This document shows, piece after piece, positions 11,746 to 23,068 of a stretch of DNA of 64,000 nt. The stretch is from assembly GCA_027924585.1 (NCBI GenBank), contig BSBM01000637.1, forward strand, positions 1,550,001-1,614,000, read 5' to 3'. The notes beneath the pieces are model-generated. The model searched no databases, was not told where the DNA came from, and was given only the letters and a program-made list of their open reading frames with translations. Source of the DNA: Larix kaempferi. Taxonomy: Eukaryota; Streptophyta; Pinopsida; Pinales; Pinaceae. Numbering within the stretch: position 1 is the stretch's first letter; every line of letters begins with the position of its first letter. Made by a program: the position numbers and the translations under genes.

Positions 11746-13129
11746 AAAGGCATGGGAGGCATTGTAAAAGACACAAAGGAAGAGCAAAGGCATGCTGAAA
11801 CGATTCTGAAGGAGGAGAAGCTTAATTTCTTCAAAATCAAGGGTGGAGAATGTTATACCTCTATATTCCACAGTGTCGCATCTCCACCACAAACAGAGTT
11901 GACGACACTTCCCCTGCTGTTTGAACCACCCAGAAGATGAATGAACCTTGAAGGTAAATCTACCCTGACAAGTTCTGACCCAACTGAGACTTTATTTGAC
12001 TTTATTTACTTACACTACCGCGCCTTGCTCATTTATCTGAACGCGGTACTCCACACTACCGCGCTATGATGTTTCCACAGAACGCGGTAGTACCGTGTTG
12101 TGCTAAGACTACAGGGCACAGTACTCTTTTATTAGCCTTTTTTCCATGGCTTGTGGGATTTTGGATTTTCGAAGATAGTGAAATATTGGGGTTCCTGATT
12201 CGATCCCAACTCACTTTCTGTGATTAGAAACCCTGATCCACTTATCTCTCCCTAGATCCACCTATCTCTCTTGTTGGTTAACCCTACCATACACTATAAA
12301 AGAGAGGCATTCCATGGGGAAAGGGGAGGACTCCTTGAGTATCAAACTTATGGTCTTGCAGCATTGTGGAGATAGCTAGAGGAGAAGGCACTTGGAGCTG
12401 GAGGATTGGCTTGGACATCAAGCAACCTATGTAAGCATTCTTCAAGTTGTAATAAGATAACTTGTCTTGTCTTTCCCATTTCATGTGTTTTAGTTTAAGT
12501 TCTTAGCATGAAATGTATCTAATCTGGATTTGAATCTAACCTTTACATTCAAGGTATTTGGAAGTTTGCATGTTTGTTCTTTGGTGGATCTTAACAGGTT
12601 CTGCATCGGAGCTTTGGATCAAGAGCTAGAAGCGGGACAAACGTCGGTTGGAAGGTGTGTCTCATCTCTCATTATTTTTAAATACATTTAATCTGGCTGT
12701 AAAAGTTAATTCAGGAATTTCAAGGTAGCATTTGTTTTGACTTGTTTCTTGCTTTAGAGTTAGTTTAAAGTCTACTTTAAAGTTAAGAGAGTTTTGGCTT
12801 ATCCGTAGGACAAAATTCTACATAACAAAGAAAGGAAAGCTTATGGCAATGGAGGAGGGATTCACACCAATATCCATGGTAGGAATGTATCTCTTCATTG
12901 TTTTAATATGAAATGATTCAAGTTTGTTCCATTTAAATGTTTGAATGTTGCTTATCTTGCATGATTTAGATGTTAAAAATGGCTTTAGATCTTAATGAGT
13001 TTTTGATGAATGAGTATAGATCTTAAGAAGCTTGTAATAATCATTTTAATATGCTGACATAGAGGCTCACCACTTCTTAGTAAAATAGTTGAAATAGTGT
13101 AGACAGGTCCCTACACTAATTTTTGTTAT
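11746..13129 (+). other. LTR-like or flanking sequence with a second TATA box
   Basis: Holds TATAAAAG at 12295-12302 upstream of a purine-rich stretch, but no confirmed LTR border. The interval is otherwise AT-rich and non-coding. The open frame at 11734-11940 (68 codons) has no recognisable domain. Confidence 0.3.
12012..12094 (+). repeat. two-copy repeat with internal inverted CCGCG/CGCGG arms
   Basis: ACACTACCGCGC followed about 20 bp later by GAACGCGGTA occurs twice in tandem (about 12012-12050 and 12054-12092). CACTACCGCG and CGCGGTAGT are inverted partners, so each copy can form a hairpin. It is the only GC-rich patch nearby. Confidence 0.6.
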
Positions 13130-14381
13130 CAGTGTATACTCAGATAGAGATTCAAGATCAGATATCAACCCTCATGGAAGATCAATCATGGGACAACATC
13201 ACATACGAGAGAGAGTGACTGTCGAAAATGACATATGGATACTGCAGAAGTAATGGCTACTGTAGAGGAGGATAACTAGAGAAATATCAAGCCATAACCA
13301 TCAACAAACCCCATCAAGAGACTCATAAAGTCCTATGGACTTGATCTCTAATGAATGCTAGGTCTCTAGGACAAACACTAGCTAGATAAACCCCTTCAAA
13401 AACAAATAGATCTGTAGCATAAAATTGAAGACTGGATCACACGTGAGAAGTAAAAGACTCATCCCACAGTTAGATAACCTCCAAACAAGAACGCTAAGGT
13501 ATGGATAGACTCGCTGGAAGGAGGAGAAGCCAAAAAAAGTGAACACTCAAGCTGGAATGACCTGCAAACCCAAAAAATTTACCCCACACAAGTACGTAGT
13601 AAAACCCTAGATCAATGCATCAAGTGCAGAGTAGAAGATCTCATAAAAAATCTAGCAAATGAAGGCTAGGGTGCTCTTTTATAACTTGAAAATGGCTTTC
13701 TAGAAGGTCCCCCTCCTAATTTCTCATTGACCCCTTAGGACCCTTTCCCTTTACTAGACGCTACAACTTAAGGATATGACGACACACCAACAAGACAAAT
13801 CGTTATGGGATTCTAGGGGGGAGTTGTCTAAAACCTCGACAATTTGGACCAGACGACCATTTTTCAACGGAATCCGAATTTTTTTATTTTGCAAAATATG
13901 TATTTAGCAATGTTTTAATCGTCATTTGATGGTAAAAATGGATTCAACACCCTCAAAAATCCATGGGCACCCAAAAAATTCATAAATTGACACCTGTAAC
14001 ATGGATTTTGAAAAATTACGATCAAATTTTTCCAAAATCCTACCAAGTAAACATGTATATTCCAGCCCAAATCGTCGAATTTTTAGACTAATGCCTTCTA
14101 GGGAGGCCATTGCACAAATAACACATCGTTTGGCTTTCTTGCAGGTTAGGGAGGCTACACAAGTCACCACAAGTCATCACAAGGAGGGGCACACAAGTTC
14201 TATAACTCTCTCTATAGGTATGTGGTCCATATGAATAATCAAGGAGCAAGTCATCCGTGTATACATATTGGAAGGCTTTGTCATAAGTGCTTGGGACTTT
14301 TTCCATAGCACTATACCGGTTGGTCCTAGACCAAGAACCCCAAGAGTGAGTTGGGGGCCCTAGATCACTGCTAGGGACTAA
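13130..14381 (+). repeat. outlying unit related to the 15.8-20.1 kb array
   Basis: 13130-13650 matches the body of the array units (GGACAACATCACATACGAGA, GATAGACTCGCTGGAAGGAG, GTGAACACTCAAGCTGG). It ends in the terminal type (CTGCAAACCC...) shared only with the last unit near 19870. 14231-14381 then matches 19966-20114 (TGTATACATATTGGAAGG, GAGTTGGGGGCCCTAGATCA). The intervening 13651-14230 is absent from the downstream copy. This looks like a longer parental repeat from which the array was made. Confidence 0.75.
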
Positions 14382-14383
14382 GT

Positions 14384-14450
14384 CATGAACAATCATAACT
14401 ATTACAAGCATTCACCAACCCCGTTCAAGTCTAACTCTCACACTAGTATG
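14384..14450 (+). repeat. dispersed repeat, paired with 2656-2721
   Basis: Second copy of the 66-bp block described at 2656, directly after the outlying array unit. 14451-15513 holds no gene that I recognise. Confidence 0.8.
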
Positions 14451-14639
14451 AAAAGAATCATCATCACACACACTTATATGTACATTCATTCAATTTGGAT
14501 GCATAAAGAAGAAAAACCTTCAAACGATTTCAGCTTCTAATTCAACAGTTTATTATTTGTGAAGAAGATATCCAGAACAACAATGCAAATCAAAGCTAAA
14601 CAATGGCCATGAAAAGTTGCAAACAGAACTCGAAGCATC

Positions 14640-14727
14640 TATGCTCCACATGCAAGGAATCATATCCAAAACAAAACTCAACTCGCACACATGCATGTAT
14701 GCTCCACATGCAAGGAATCATATCCAA
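14640..14727 (+). repeat. 58-bp tandem duplication
   Basis: TATGCTCCACATGCAAGGAA followed by TCATATCCAA occurs at 14640 and 14698. The open frame across it (14603-14827, 74 codons) is low-complexity and not recognised. Confidence 0.7.
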
Positions 14728-15513
14728 TAATGAAAACAAAGCTCTTGCAATAAATTTATGCTTGCTTTCATTATCCCACAAAGACAAATGGTCATTGTAT
14801 TCCCTTGGAAAATATCATGGACCCTAGCATGCAACCACTTTCCTTCTCTATTCTAACTTACATTGAATAAATGTTGATTACATGCATGAACCCAATGTTG
14901 TAGGTAACCCATGCCCATGGTAGCTAGCTGTATAAATGCAATGGCCATACTATCATCCTCACATGGGACATAATTTCAATCACCAGTTGTCCTCCTGAAC
15001 TTCTAGAGGACTTAGACATCCTTTTTCTTAGACGAAAAAACTTTGAATACAAAACTTACAAATCCTTTGTAAATAGAATACTTTTATTGTAGCATTGGAG
15101 TACAAACTTACAAATTATCCCTTTTATAAGGACGTACAACTTCACCCAACTACAATTGTTGATTTTCCTATTGGTGATCACTTATATGAGCTTCATTCTG
15201 GAATTCACCTTATTCAAATATTTAATATGCACCCTCCATCTGCTAACAAAACTAATAAAGCCTGATGTCAAAGAACATCATAGAAATAACAACAGAGTGA
15301 AACAAAATACTCTTGAGATTAATGTCAATGAATGTATTGGAAACAATTATGGAATTGCACACCATGCAACATTGGGATCATTGGTCTCTTCACAAAAAGG
15401 AGGATAATGCTAAGGCACTAAAACTCACAAAACTCATGGAATGTGACACTAGACAAAGAAAGCAAAGCATGATACCAATCTCAACAATCAAGAGGTACCT
15501 TTATGGTAATCTT

Positions 15514-15660
15514 AGATGTAAGTATACCAGATGCTCGGTGTTCCTCCATTAACTTTAGAAATTCATCACAGTTCTTACGCTCCAACCTTAGATGTAAGTA
15601 TGCCAGATGCTCGGTGTTCCTCCATTAAATTTCAAAGTTCATCACAATTCTTATGCTCCA
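15514..15660 (+). repeat. 74-bp tandem duplication
   Basis: Two consecutive copies (about 15514 and 15588) share TTAGATGTAAGTAT, CCAGATGCTCGGTGTTCCTC and a TTC(A/T)TCACA block with a handful of mismatches. Confidence 0.75.
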
Positions 15661-17252
15661 TGTTAAATTTAAAGCTTGAACAGAAACACGTTAACTTTAA
15701 AAACAAAATAACTAGTTTCAACCATAAATAACAATGCATAGCATAAACTAAAAGGTAAATTGAAGCATTAACAATATAGCAGAATAAAACATAAGCTACT
15801 AATCACAAAAAGAAAATATTTTTCTGACAAAGCATTCCTTCTGGTGTATACTCATATCAATCTTCAAGATTACATATCAACCCTCATGGAAGATCAATCA
15901 TGGGACAACATCACATACGAGAGAGAGTGACTACAGAGAAGGATAAATGGCTACTGCATAAGGGACGACTACTGTAGAGGAGGACGACTAGAGCAAGATC
16001 AAGCCCTAACCATCAACAAACCCCATCAAGAGACTCAACAAGTCTTATGGAATTGATCTCTAAGGAATGCTATGTCTCTAGGACAAACCCCTTCAAACAC
16101 AAATAGACCTATAGCATAAAATTGAAGATTGGATCACACGTGAGAAGGAAAAGACTCATCCCAAAGTCAGATAACCTCCAAACAAGAACTCTAAGGTATG
16201 GATAGACTCGCTGGAAAGAGGAGAAGCCAAAACAAGTGAACACTCAAGCTGGTGATGATAGATACAAATACAGAACCTCCCAAATATTTGTCTAACTAAA
16301 CACCCTCTACAAATATATATCTATAGATATGTGTGCTGATAACTAGGTGGTGGAGTGCCTTGCTAGCTTAAACCTTGAACTTGTAACCTTCCAAATATTG
16401 GTACAACCATATTTTACAAGGATATTGGTACAACAATATTTTGCAAGGATATTGTCCCAAACATCTTTTACAAGAATACATAGGTATGGGAGTTGATAAC
16501 TAGGTGGTGGAGTGCATTGGAATAAAACATAAGCTACTAATCACAAAAACAAAAGCTTTTTTCGACAAAGCCTTCCTTCCGGTGTATACTCAGACAATAT
16601 TCAAGATCAGATATCAACCCTCATGGCAATTCAATCATGGGACAACATCACATATGAGAGAGAGTGACTATAGAGAAGGACATATGTCTATTGTAGAAGG
16701 GACGACTATAGTATAGGAGGACGATTGGAGCAAGATAAAGCCCTAACCATCAACAAACCCCATCAAGAGACTTAGCAAGTCCCAAGGACTTGATCTCCAA
16801 GGAACTCTAGGTCTCTAGGACAAAACCTATCTAGATAAACCCCTTCATACACAAATAGACCTGTAGGAAAAAATTGAAGACTGGATCACATGTGAGAATG
16901 AAAAGACTCATTCCAAATTCAGATAACCTCCAAACAAGAACTCTAAGGTATGGATAGACTCGTTGGAAGGAGGAGAAGTTAAAACAAGTGAACACTCAAG
17001 ATGGTGATGAAAAATACAAATACAGAACCTCCCAAATATTTGTCTAAATAAACCACCCTCTATAAATATATATCTATAGAGATGTGTGATGATAACTTGG
17101 TGGTGGAGTGCCTTGATAGCTTAAACCTTTAACTTGTAACCTTCCAAATATTGGTACAACCATCTTTTAAAAATATATTGGTACAACCATATTTTACAAT
17201 GATATTATCCCAACCATCTTTTACAAGAATACAAAGGTATGGGAGTTGATAA

Positions 17253-17816
17253 TGTTGATGTATATGTAACTTCGGAATGTATTTCACCTATGTATATTGT
17301 ACTCCTATAGAGATGGTATTATTCCTCTATACGGAAGTGTCGTCATTTGTATTGACAAGTGTCGTAACTTGCTGTGATGGGTTATTAGACCACCAAGTGT
17401 GGGGTCGGCCTTGATTAGTATAACCATGGGTTATTAGATTGAGTTAGACAAGTCGGCCCTGCTAGGTTATTAGGTAGGTAAGGTCATGTATAAATAGAGT
17501 GCAGGAGGCACTCTATTTGATTATCTCATTATTCACTTCTACACTACTTGGGAAGTGGCGCACTAGTGGAGGAGGAGGTTCAGCTGCTAGGAGAAGACTA
17601 TCTCTTGTACTTGGGTTGTATCATTGCTCTTTCTATCTCTGAGGAAGTTGTGGGGTTTTTCACCTTTATGGTTTTCCCCAGTGAAACTCTGTGTGTCTAT
17701 TGTCTCATGTGATTGCTTGGTTTGATTGACATGCATTGTTATACTTGATATGCTGTACATGTTATTCTCTCAGTAAAAATCCTAGAGTATATTGAATTAA
17801 TGCTCAAAATCTAACA
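17253..17816 (+). mobile_element. solo LTR, probably Ty1/copia, with 5-bp target duplication
   Basis: 564 bp beginning TGTTGATGTATATG and ending ATCTAACA, flanked by GATAA at 17248-17252 and 17817-17821. Neighbouring array units carry the uninterrupted site (GTTGATAACTA), which proves an insertion into unit 2. A TATA box (TATAAATAG) lies at 17489. Downstream, TTTTCCCCAGTGAAACTC is typical of plant copia LTRs. No second LTR or internal region is present, so LTR-LTR recombination removed the rest. The TG...CA ends and perfect duplication suggest a young event, later than array formation. Confidence 0.9.
17489..17497 (+). promoter_or_regulatory. TATA box of the solo LTR
   Basis: TATAAATAG lies 236 bp into the 564-bp LTR, in the usual position for a U3/R border. 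It implies plus-strand transcription toward 17.8 kb. Confidence 0.6.
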
Positions 17817-18633
17817 GATAACTATGTGGTGGAGTGCCTTGGAATACAAAATAAGCTACTAATCACAAAAACAAAATCTTTTTCCGACAAATCCTTCCTT
17901 CTGGTGTATACTCAGATCAAGCTTCAAGATCATATATCAACCCTCATGGCAATTCAATCATGGGACAACATCACATACGAGAGAGAGTGATTGCAGAGAA
18001 GGAAATATGGATATTGCAGAAGGGACAACTACAATAGAGGAGGACAGCTAGAGCAATATCAATGCCTAACCATCAACAAAAACCATCAAGAGACTCAACA
18101 AGTCCTAAGGACTTGATCTCCAAGGAACTATATGTCTCTAGGACAAACCCTAGCTGGATAAACCCCTTCAAACAAAAATAGACCTATAGGATAAAATTGA
18201 AGATTGGATCACACGTGAGAATGAAAAGAATGATTCCAAAGTCAGATAAATTCCAAACAAGAATGATAAGGTATGGATAGACTCGCTGGAAGGAGGAGAA
18301 GCCAAAACAAGTGAACACTCAAGCTGGTGATGATAAATACAAATACAGAACCTCCCAAATATTTGTCTAACTAAACCACCCTCTACAAATATATATATAT
18401 ATATAGAGAGAGATGTGTGATGATAACTAGGTGGTGGAGTGCCTTGCTAGCTTAAACCTTGAACTTATAACCTTCCAAATATTGGTACAACCATCTTTTA
18501 CAAGGATATCGGTACATCCATATTTTACAATGATATTGGCCCAACCATCTTTTACAAGAATACAAAGGTATGGGATTTGATAACTATGTGGTGGAGTGCC
18601 TTGGAATAAAACATAAGCTACTAATCACAAAAA

Positions 18634-18636
<3 letters not shown>

Positions 18637-18686
<50 letters not shown>
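18637..18686 (+). repeat. poly-T tract, 50 T
   Basis: A run of 50 T in array unit 4, exactly where units 1-3 carry a short A/T-rich stretch ending in TTTTT between ATCACAAAAA and the CTTCCTTC block. Confidence 0.95.
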
Positions 18687-19407
18687 CTTTCTGGTGTATA
18701 CTCAGATCAAGCTTCAATATCATATATCAACCCTCATGGAAATTCAATCATGGGACAACATCACATACAAGAGAGAGTGACAACAAAGAAGGACATATGG
18801 CTACTGTAGAAGGTATGGATACAATAGGGGAGGATTGGAGAAAGATCAAGCCATAACCATCAACAAAACCCATCAAGAGACTCAGCAAGTCCTAAGGACT
18901 TGATCTCCAAGGAACTCTAGGTCTCTATGACAAACCCTAGCTGGATAAACCCCTTCAAACACAAATAGACCTGTAGGATAAAATTGAAGATTGGATCACG
19001 TGTGAGAATGAAAAGACTCATTCCAAATCCAGATAACCTCCAAATAAGAACGCTAAGGTATGGATAGACTCGCTGGAAGGAGGAGAAGCCAAAACAAGTG
19101 AACACTCAAGCTGGTGATGATAAATACAAATACAACCTCCCAAATATTTGTTTAACTAAACCACCCTCTACAAATATATATCTATATAGATGTGTGATGA
19201 TAACTAGGTGGTGGAGTGCCTTGCTATATTAAACCTTGAACTTGTAACCTTCCAAATATTGGTACAACCATCTTTTACAAGGATATTGGTACAACCATAT
19301 TTTACAATGATATTGGCTCAATCATCTTTTACAAGAATACAGAGGTATGGGAGTTGATAACTACGTGGTGGAGTGGCTTGGAATAAAACATAAGCTACTA
19401 ATCACAA

Positions 19408-19432
19408 TTTTTTTTTTTTTTTTTTTTTTTTT
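19408..19432 (+). repeat. poly-T tract, 25 T
   Basis: A run of 25 T at the homologous position in array unit 5. A third T tract (19 T) lies at 21144-21162 inside the copia element, just before its polypurine tract (element orientation reversed). Confidence 0.95.
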
Positions 19433-19965
19433 CGACAAATCCTTCCTTCCTGTGCATACTCAGATCAAGATTCAAGATCAGATATCAACCCTCATGGAAA
19501 TTCAATCATGGGACAACATCACATACGAGAGAGAGTGACTGTAGATAAGGACATATGGCTACTGCAGAAGGGACGACTGCAATAGAGGAGAATGACTGGT
19601 ACAATATGAAGCCCTAACCATCAACAAACCCCATCAAGAGACTCAACAAGTCCTATGGACTTGATCTCCAAGGAACTCTAGGTCTCTAGGACAAACCCTA
19701 GTTGGATAAACCCCTTACAACACAAATAGTCCTGTAGCATAAAATTGAATATTGGATCACACGTGAGAAGGAAAAGACACATCCCAAAGTCAGATAACCT
19801 CCAAACAAGAACGATAAGTTATGGATAGACTCGTTGGAAGGAGGAGAAGCCAAAACAAGTGAACACTCAAGCTAGAATGACTTGCAAACCCCAAAGATTC
19901 ACCCCACGCAAGTACATAGTAAAAACACATATCAGTGCATCAAGTGTAGAGTAGAATATCTCCAG

Positions 19966-20114
19966 TGATTAATCAAGGAGCAATTCATCAGTGTATACAT
20001 ATTGGAAGGATTTGTCATAAGTGCTTGGGAATTTTTCCATGGAACTGTACTACTTGGTCCCAAACGAATAACCGCAGGAATGAGTTGGGGGCCCTAGATC
20101 AATGCTAGGGACTT
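19966..20114 (+). repeat. array flank, copy of 14231-14381
   Basis: Direct repeat of the outlying unit's 3' part (TGTATACATATTGGAAGG, GAGTTGGGGGCCCTAGATCA). 20115-20271 is unique AT-rich sequence leading to the copia target site. Confidence 0.8.
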
Positions 20115-20276
20115 TACATAATAGATTTAACATCAGAAATATTTTCAATGGTAAGTGATAACACCTCCTTAAATCACTGATATTATATAAAATTTAAGTA
20201 CCCTGAATTAGGGTACATTTCCACACATTTTTTTCATGCATCTTAAAAAGAATAAGCTTCAACACTAAGCTCTATG

Positions 20277-21055
20277 TGTGAAATTGCCCACATAAGATCC
20301 AAAGAGATGATGTAAACCTCACTATGAAAGAATTTAGGAAGAAGAGAGAAGCAATAGAACATAGATCCAATAGAGGCAGAATAATTACACACATTACATT
20401 AATCAGAATAGTAACCGGGTAAATATACAATGTTGAGCATGAGGATTCGAATTCACTAGGTGTAATTCGAATTGTCCTTCATGCACAGATCCATAATCAG
20501 TGGAGAGTCATCAGTGCCAAACTAGGAGTCTATCTCATCATCGGTGAAGTCATCAATGCACAAGTAGTGATCAACCGGGAGTCAAAATGAGTCTAACTGA
20601 GTGTGGTTGGTGTAACTGGCACATGGAAGCACTGATATAGTGAAGGAGACTCAGTGGGGGCGCTCATGGAGCTAACTGGAGTCAAAACAGTCTATCTAGT
20701 CACACTGGAGGTCCAAAAGAGTGATAAGGTCAGTTAGGAGTCAGTTAATCCTTAAATCAAGGAAGAACTGAAGATAACTGAACTAAACTGGACTGGTAGG
20801 TGAAGAAAGGCGCCCTTATCATGCAATAACTGAAAAGAGGGCGCACTAAGCTCTAGGAGAGCTAAGACTGATCCGAAAGAAGCTCCTGGGGCTAGTTTGG
20901 CAAGGGCTAGGTGCTGGTGCTGCAAACCCTAATTGCATGCAAACCCTAATTGCATGCAAAACCCTAATTGCATGCAAAACCCTAATTTTGCATGCAGGAC
21001 TGAAAATGTCAGAAATGTTAGAAGGACTAGGATGGAGTATAGGAATATCCTAACA
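20277..21055 (-). repeat. 3' LTR of the copia element
   Basis: On the plus strand it starts TGTGAAATTGCCCACATAAG and ends ATATCCTAACA, giving TG...CA ends in both readings. It has the same length as the other LTR (779 bp). Confidence 0.95.
20924..20996 (-). promoter_or_regulatory. telo-box / RY motif array in the 3' LTR U3
   Basis: Four AAACCCTAA telo-boxes alternate with four TGCATGC (RY-type) motifs in 73 bp at a spacing of 17-19 bp. It is identical in the other LTR at 23716-23788. Confidence 0.85.
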
Positions 21056-21064
21056 CCCCCCCTT
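21056..21064 (-). other. polypurine tract of the copia element
   Basis: On the minus strand AAGGGGGGG immediately precedes the 3' LTR (TGTTAGGATATT). It primes plus-strand DNA synthesis. Confidence 0.85.
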
Positions 21065-21201
21065 AATCCATCCTGGGCCCTGGTAACTAGGACCAAAGGT
21101 CACCCATACAATCAATGAAATGATAAAAAGAATACTGCCTCAATTTTTTTTTTTTTTTTTTTGTGTTTTTATATTTTTGAATAACTCAAGGAGCCATTAC
21201 T

Positions 21202-22941
21202 CTAAGCAGAAAAGAAGCAAGCTTTCATCAGTGAAAACTTTGCAAAGAGACTTGGTAAGCTAATCCTCTGTAAAGTGCGAATGCAAGTGCTAGAGAATGT
21301 GTTGAATGTAGCAAGTCTTTCAGGAACCTTTTCTGTCACTGGAGCGAATGTATCATGATGAGTTTTCCCAAGGAATGGAAGAGTAAACCCCATCATCATG
21401 CTGAATCTCTCATGGAGAGGTGGATGGCATAATGCAAGGTTAGCATGCTGCTGAAGTCTAGTAGTTCTGTAAGCAAATACATCATCAACTGTGTTCTTAG
21501 TAGTAGCAAGGATAGTGTGAGAACATGTTTCTCTTGAATCTGGACTAAGAATAGGTGTTGGTTCTGAATCTTCTTGAACTATGATCTCAACATCAAAATC
21601 TTGATCTTCTTCCTCACTAGAATAGGAGTCACTGGAAGAGAAGTCACTGTGATCCTCATCAGAATCTGAAGGGATAGTTGGAGAGAAGGGCATGAAGTGG
21701 GAGAACTCATATGCCTTTGAGGCATGATTAGCAATCCCATTCGCTATAACCTTTCCAGTGGAGATTTCTGTAATCTCTACTGTGTCTGGACCAAAAATCA
21801 CTTGTTTTGGAGATCCTGTATGAGTCATTTGATATACTGATAACAAATTAGCTGTAAGAGAAGGAACAAATAAGACATTTTTGAACTTACCATGCTCCAT
21901 ATGAACTGTACCCAAACCTTTGGCAGAAATCTGAGAGTTGTCTCCCATGTGAATGGTAGGCCCATCTTGGAGATCCAAAGAGGAGAAGGATTCTTCTTGT
22001 GCCATCATGTGGTTGGAAGCTCCAGAATCTATGAGGAGAGATTTTGTCTTTGAAAAACCAGCCATCAATGCATGACAATCATCAGATCCACTTCCAGAAT
22101 CAGACATCTTTGCTTCTTTTGGAACAACAATTTGGTTTTGTTCAAGAAGCTTGGTTAGAAGATCAATCTTCTTATGCATGCAGGCATGCTCAGGATGGTT
22201 TCCTCTCTTGCAATAGGTACAATTTGGTCTCTTTTGTTTGTCATTCTTGGATCTTGAAGGTTTCTTTCCTTTGCCTTTTTGTCCCCCTTTATCATTCGCT
22301 CCACTTGATTCACCAGCCAATAGAGCTAGATCTCTGGAGGTTTTGATGGCACCCATTTGAAACAGTTTGTTCTCTTCTTGAGTGAGAGCCTCAATGAAGT
22401 TACTTAAGGTGGGAAACTTCCATCCAGGGATGGACATTCGAACAGAATGAAAGGTAGATACAAAGACAGAAAATTGAGATCCAAGTTTGCTCAATATAGA
22501 GAGTATCAATTGCTCATCACTTTTAGTGATGCCACATTGCTTGAAATGCAAAACCAAATTCTGAAATTTGGAGAAGAAATCTTGAATGCTCTCGAAATTG
22601 CTAGGTTGAAGGGCAACCAATTCATTCTCAAGAATGTAGCCTCTCAGTTCGTCTTGTTTGCCAAAAAGACTCCTCAATTTTATCCATAAATCATATGGAG
22701 ACTTCAATCCATCAGCATGAAACAATAGATCATCAGAAATATGAAGGCATATGAATCCAAAGGCTTCATCCATTTTGTTTAGGTGCTTGACTCTCTTTTC
22801 AGCTTGATGTGGTATGGCATCTTTTTCTTCAACTATTCTAGTAAACCCTCTTGATTGCAAGAGTATTATCATCTTCCTCTTCCATTCGAAATAATTGAAA
22901 GGAGTGAGAAGTATAGAAGAAGGATCATTCGAATTGCTCAT
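21202..22941 (-). CDS. gag: copia gag-protease polyprotein with deleted pol
   Basis: 579 codons, fully open; ATG 116 bp inside the primer-binding site. Residues about 10-190 are a copia gag (NYFEWKRKMIILLQSRGF, DLWIKLRSLFG, LTQEENKL). A CCHC zinc knuckle follows a basic stretch near residue 240 (CTYCKRGNHPEHAC: CX2CX4HX4C). Protease follows at about residue 300, with the catalytic LLIDSGASNHM and the ILSV/NLLSV-type flap region. After about residue 400 the pre-integrase and integrase are absent. The frame runs into an acidic Ser/Asp/Glu linker and then the first residues of reverse transcriptase (DTFAPVTEKVPE) before leaving frame. A shifted frame near the end still shows TED-LTK-like residues of the normal pol C-terminus. 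So two internal deletions removed integrase and RT/RNase H. The long ORF free of stops fits recent insertion. Confidence 0.92.
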   Translation of the reverse strand: MSNSNDPSSILLTPFNYFEWKRKMIILLQSRGFTRIVEEKDAIPHQAEKRVKHLNKMDEAFGFICLHISDDLLFHADGLKSPYDLWIKLRSLFGKQDELRGYILENELVALQPSNFESIQDFFSKFQNLVLHFKQCGITKSDEQLILSILSKLGSQFSVFVSTFHSVRMSIPGWKFPTLSNFIEALTQEENKLFQMGAIKTSRDLALLAGESSGANDKGGQKGKGKKPSRSKNDKQKRPNCTYCKRGNHPEHACMHKKIDLLTKLLEQNQIVVPKEAKMSDSGSGSDDCHALMAGFSKTKSLLIDSGASNHMMAQEESFSSLDLQDGPTIHMGDNSQISAKGLGTVHMEHGKFKNVLFVPSLTANLLSVYQMTHTGSPKQVIFGPDTVEITEISTGKVIANGIANHASKAYEFSHFMPFSPTIPSDSDEDHSDFSSSDSYSSEEEDQDFDVEIIVQEDSEPTPILSPDSRETCSHTILATTKNTVDDVFAYRTTRLQQHANLALCHPPLHERFSMMMGFTLPFLGKTHHDTFAPVTEKVPERLATFNTFSSTCIRTLQRISLPSLFAKFSLMKACFFSA

Positions 22942-23056
22942 CTTGATTGCTTGAACAAGTGCAAAATAGAAGCTACTGAATCTGCTGCTGCAACTGCTGG
23001 AACTTCAAAATACCTGCAAAAAACTCTCAAGAATGGAGGTAGAATATACTCTCAAG

Positions 23057-23068
23057 GCTCTGATACCA
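23057..23068 (-). other. primer-binding site for initiator tRNA-Met
   Basis: On the minus strand TGGTATCAGAGC abuts the inner end of the 5' LTR with no spacer. This is the standard plant copia site complementary to the 3' end of initiator tRNA-Met. Confidence 0.95.

Larger units (their letters stand above)
15791..19965 (+). repeat. five-unit tandem array, period about 740-777 bp
   Basis: The anchor ATAAGCTACTAATCAC recurs at 15791, 16529, 17851, 18613 and 19390, giving unit lengths of 738, 1322 (about 753 without the solo LTR and its duplication), 762 and 777 bp, plus a last unit of about 575 bp. Each full unit has one part rich in the phrases shared with 13.1 kb and a second part with CTCCCAAATATTTGTCTAAC, a TATATATCTATA tract, GATAACTAGGTGGTGGAGTG and repeated TTGGTACAACCAT blocks. 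The last unit lacks the second part and ends like the copy at 13.1 kb. There is no coding function. Most differences between units are point changes, plus T-tract growth in units 4 and 5. Confidence 0.9.

Noticed and set aside
15791-19965. CRISPR-like repeat array
   Set aside because: Units are about 750 bp and contiguous, without short repeats and unique spacers, and the genome is a plant's.
21202-21400. Full copia pol hidden in other frames
   Set aside because: Only the first residues of RT and a TED-LTK-like tail are present. There is no room for integrase or RT between protease and the polypurine tract.
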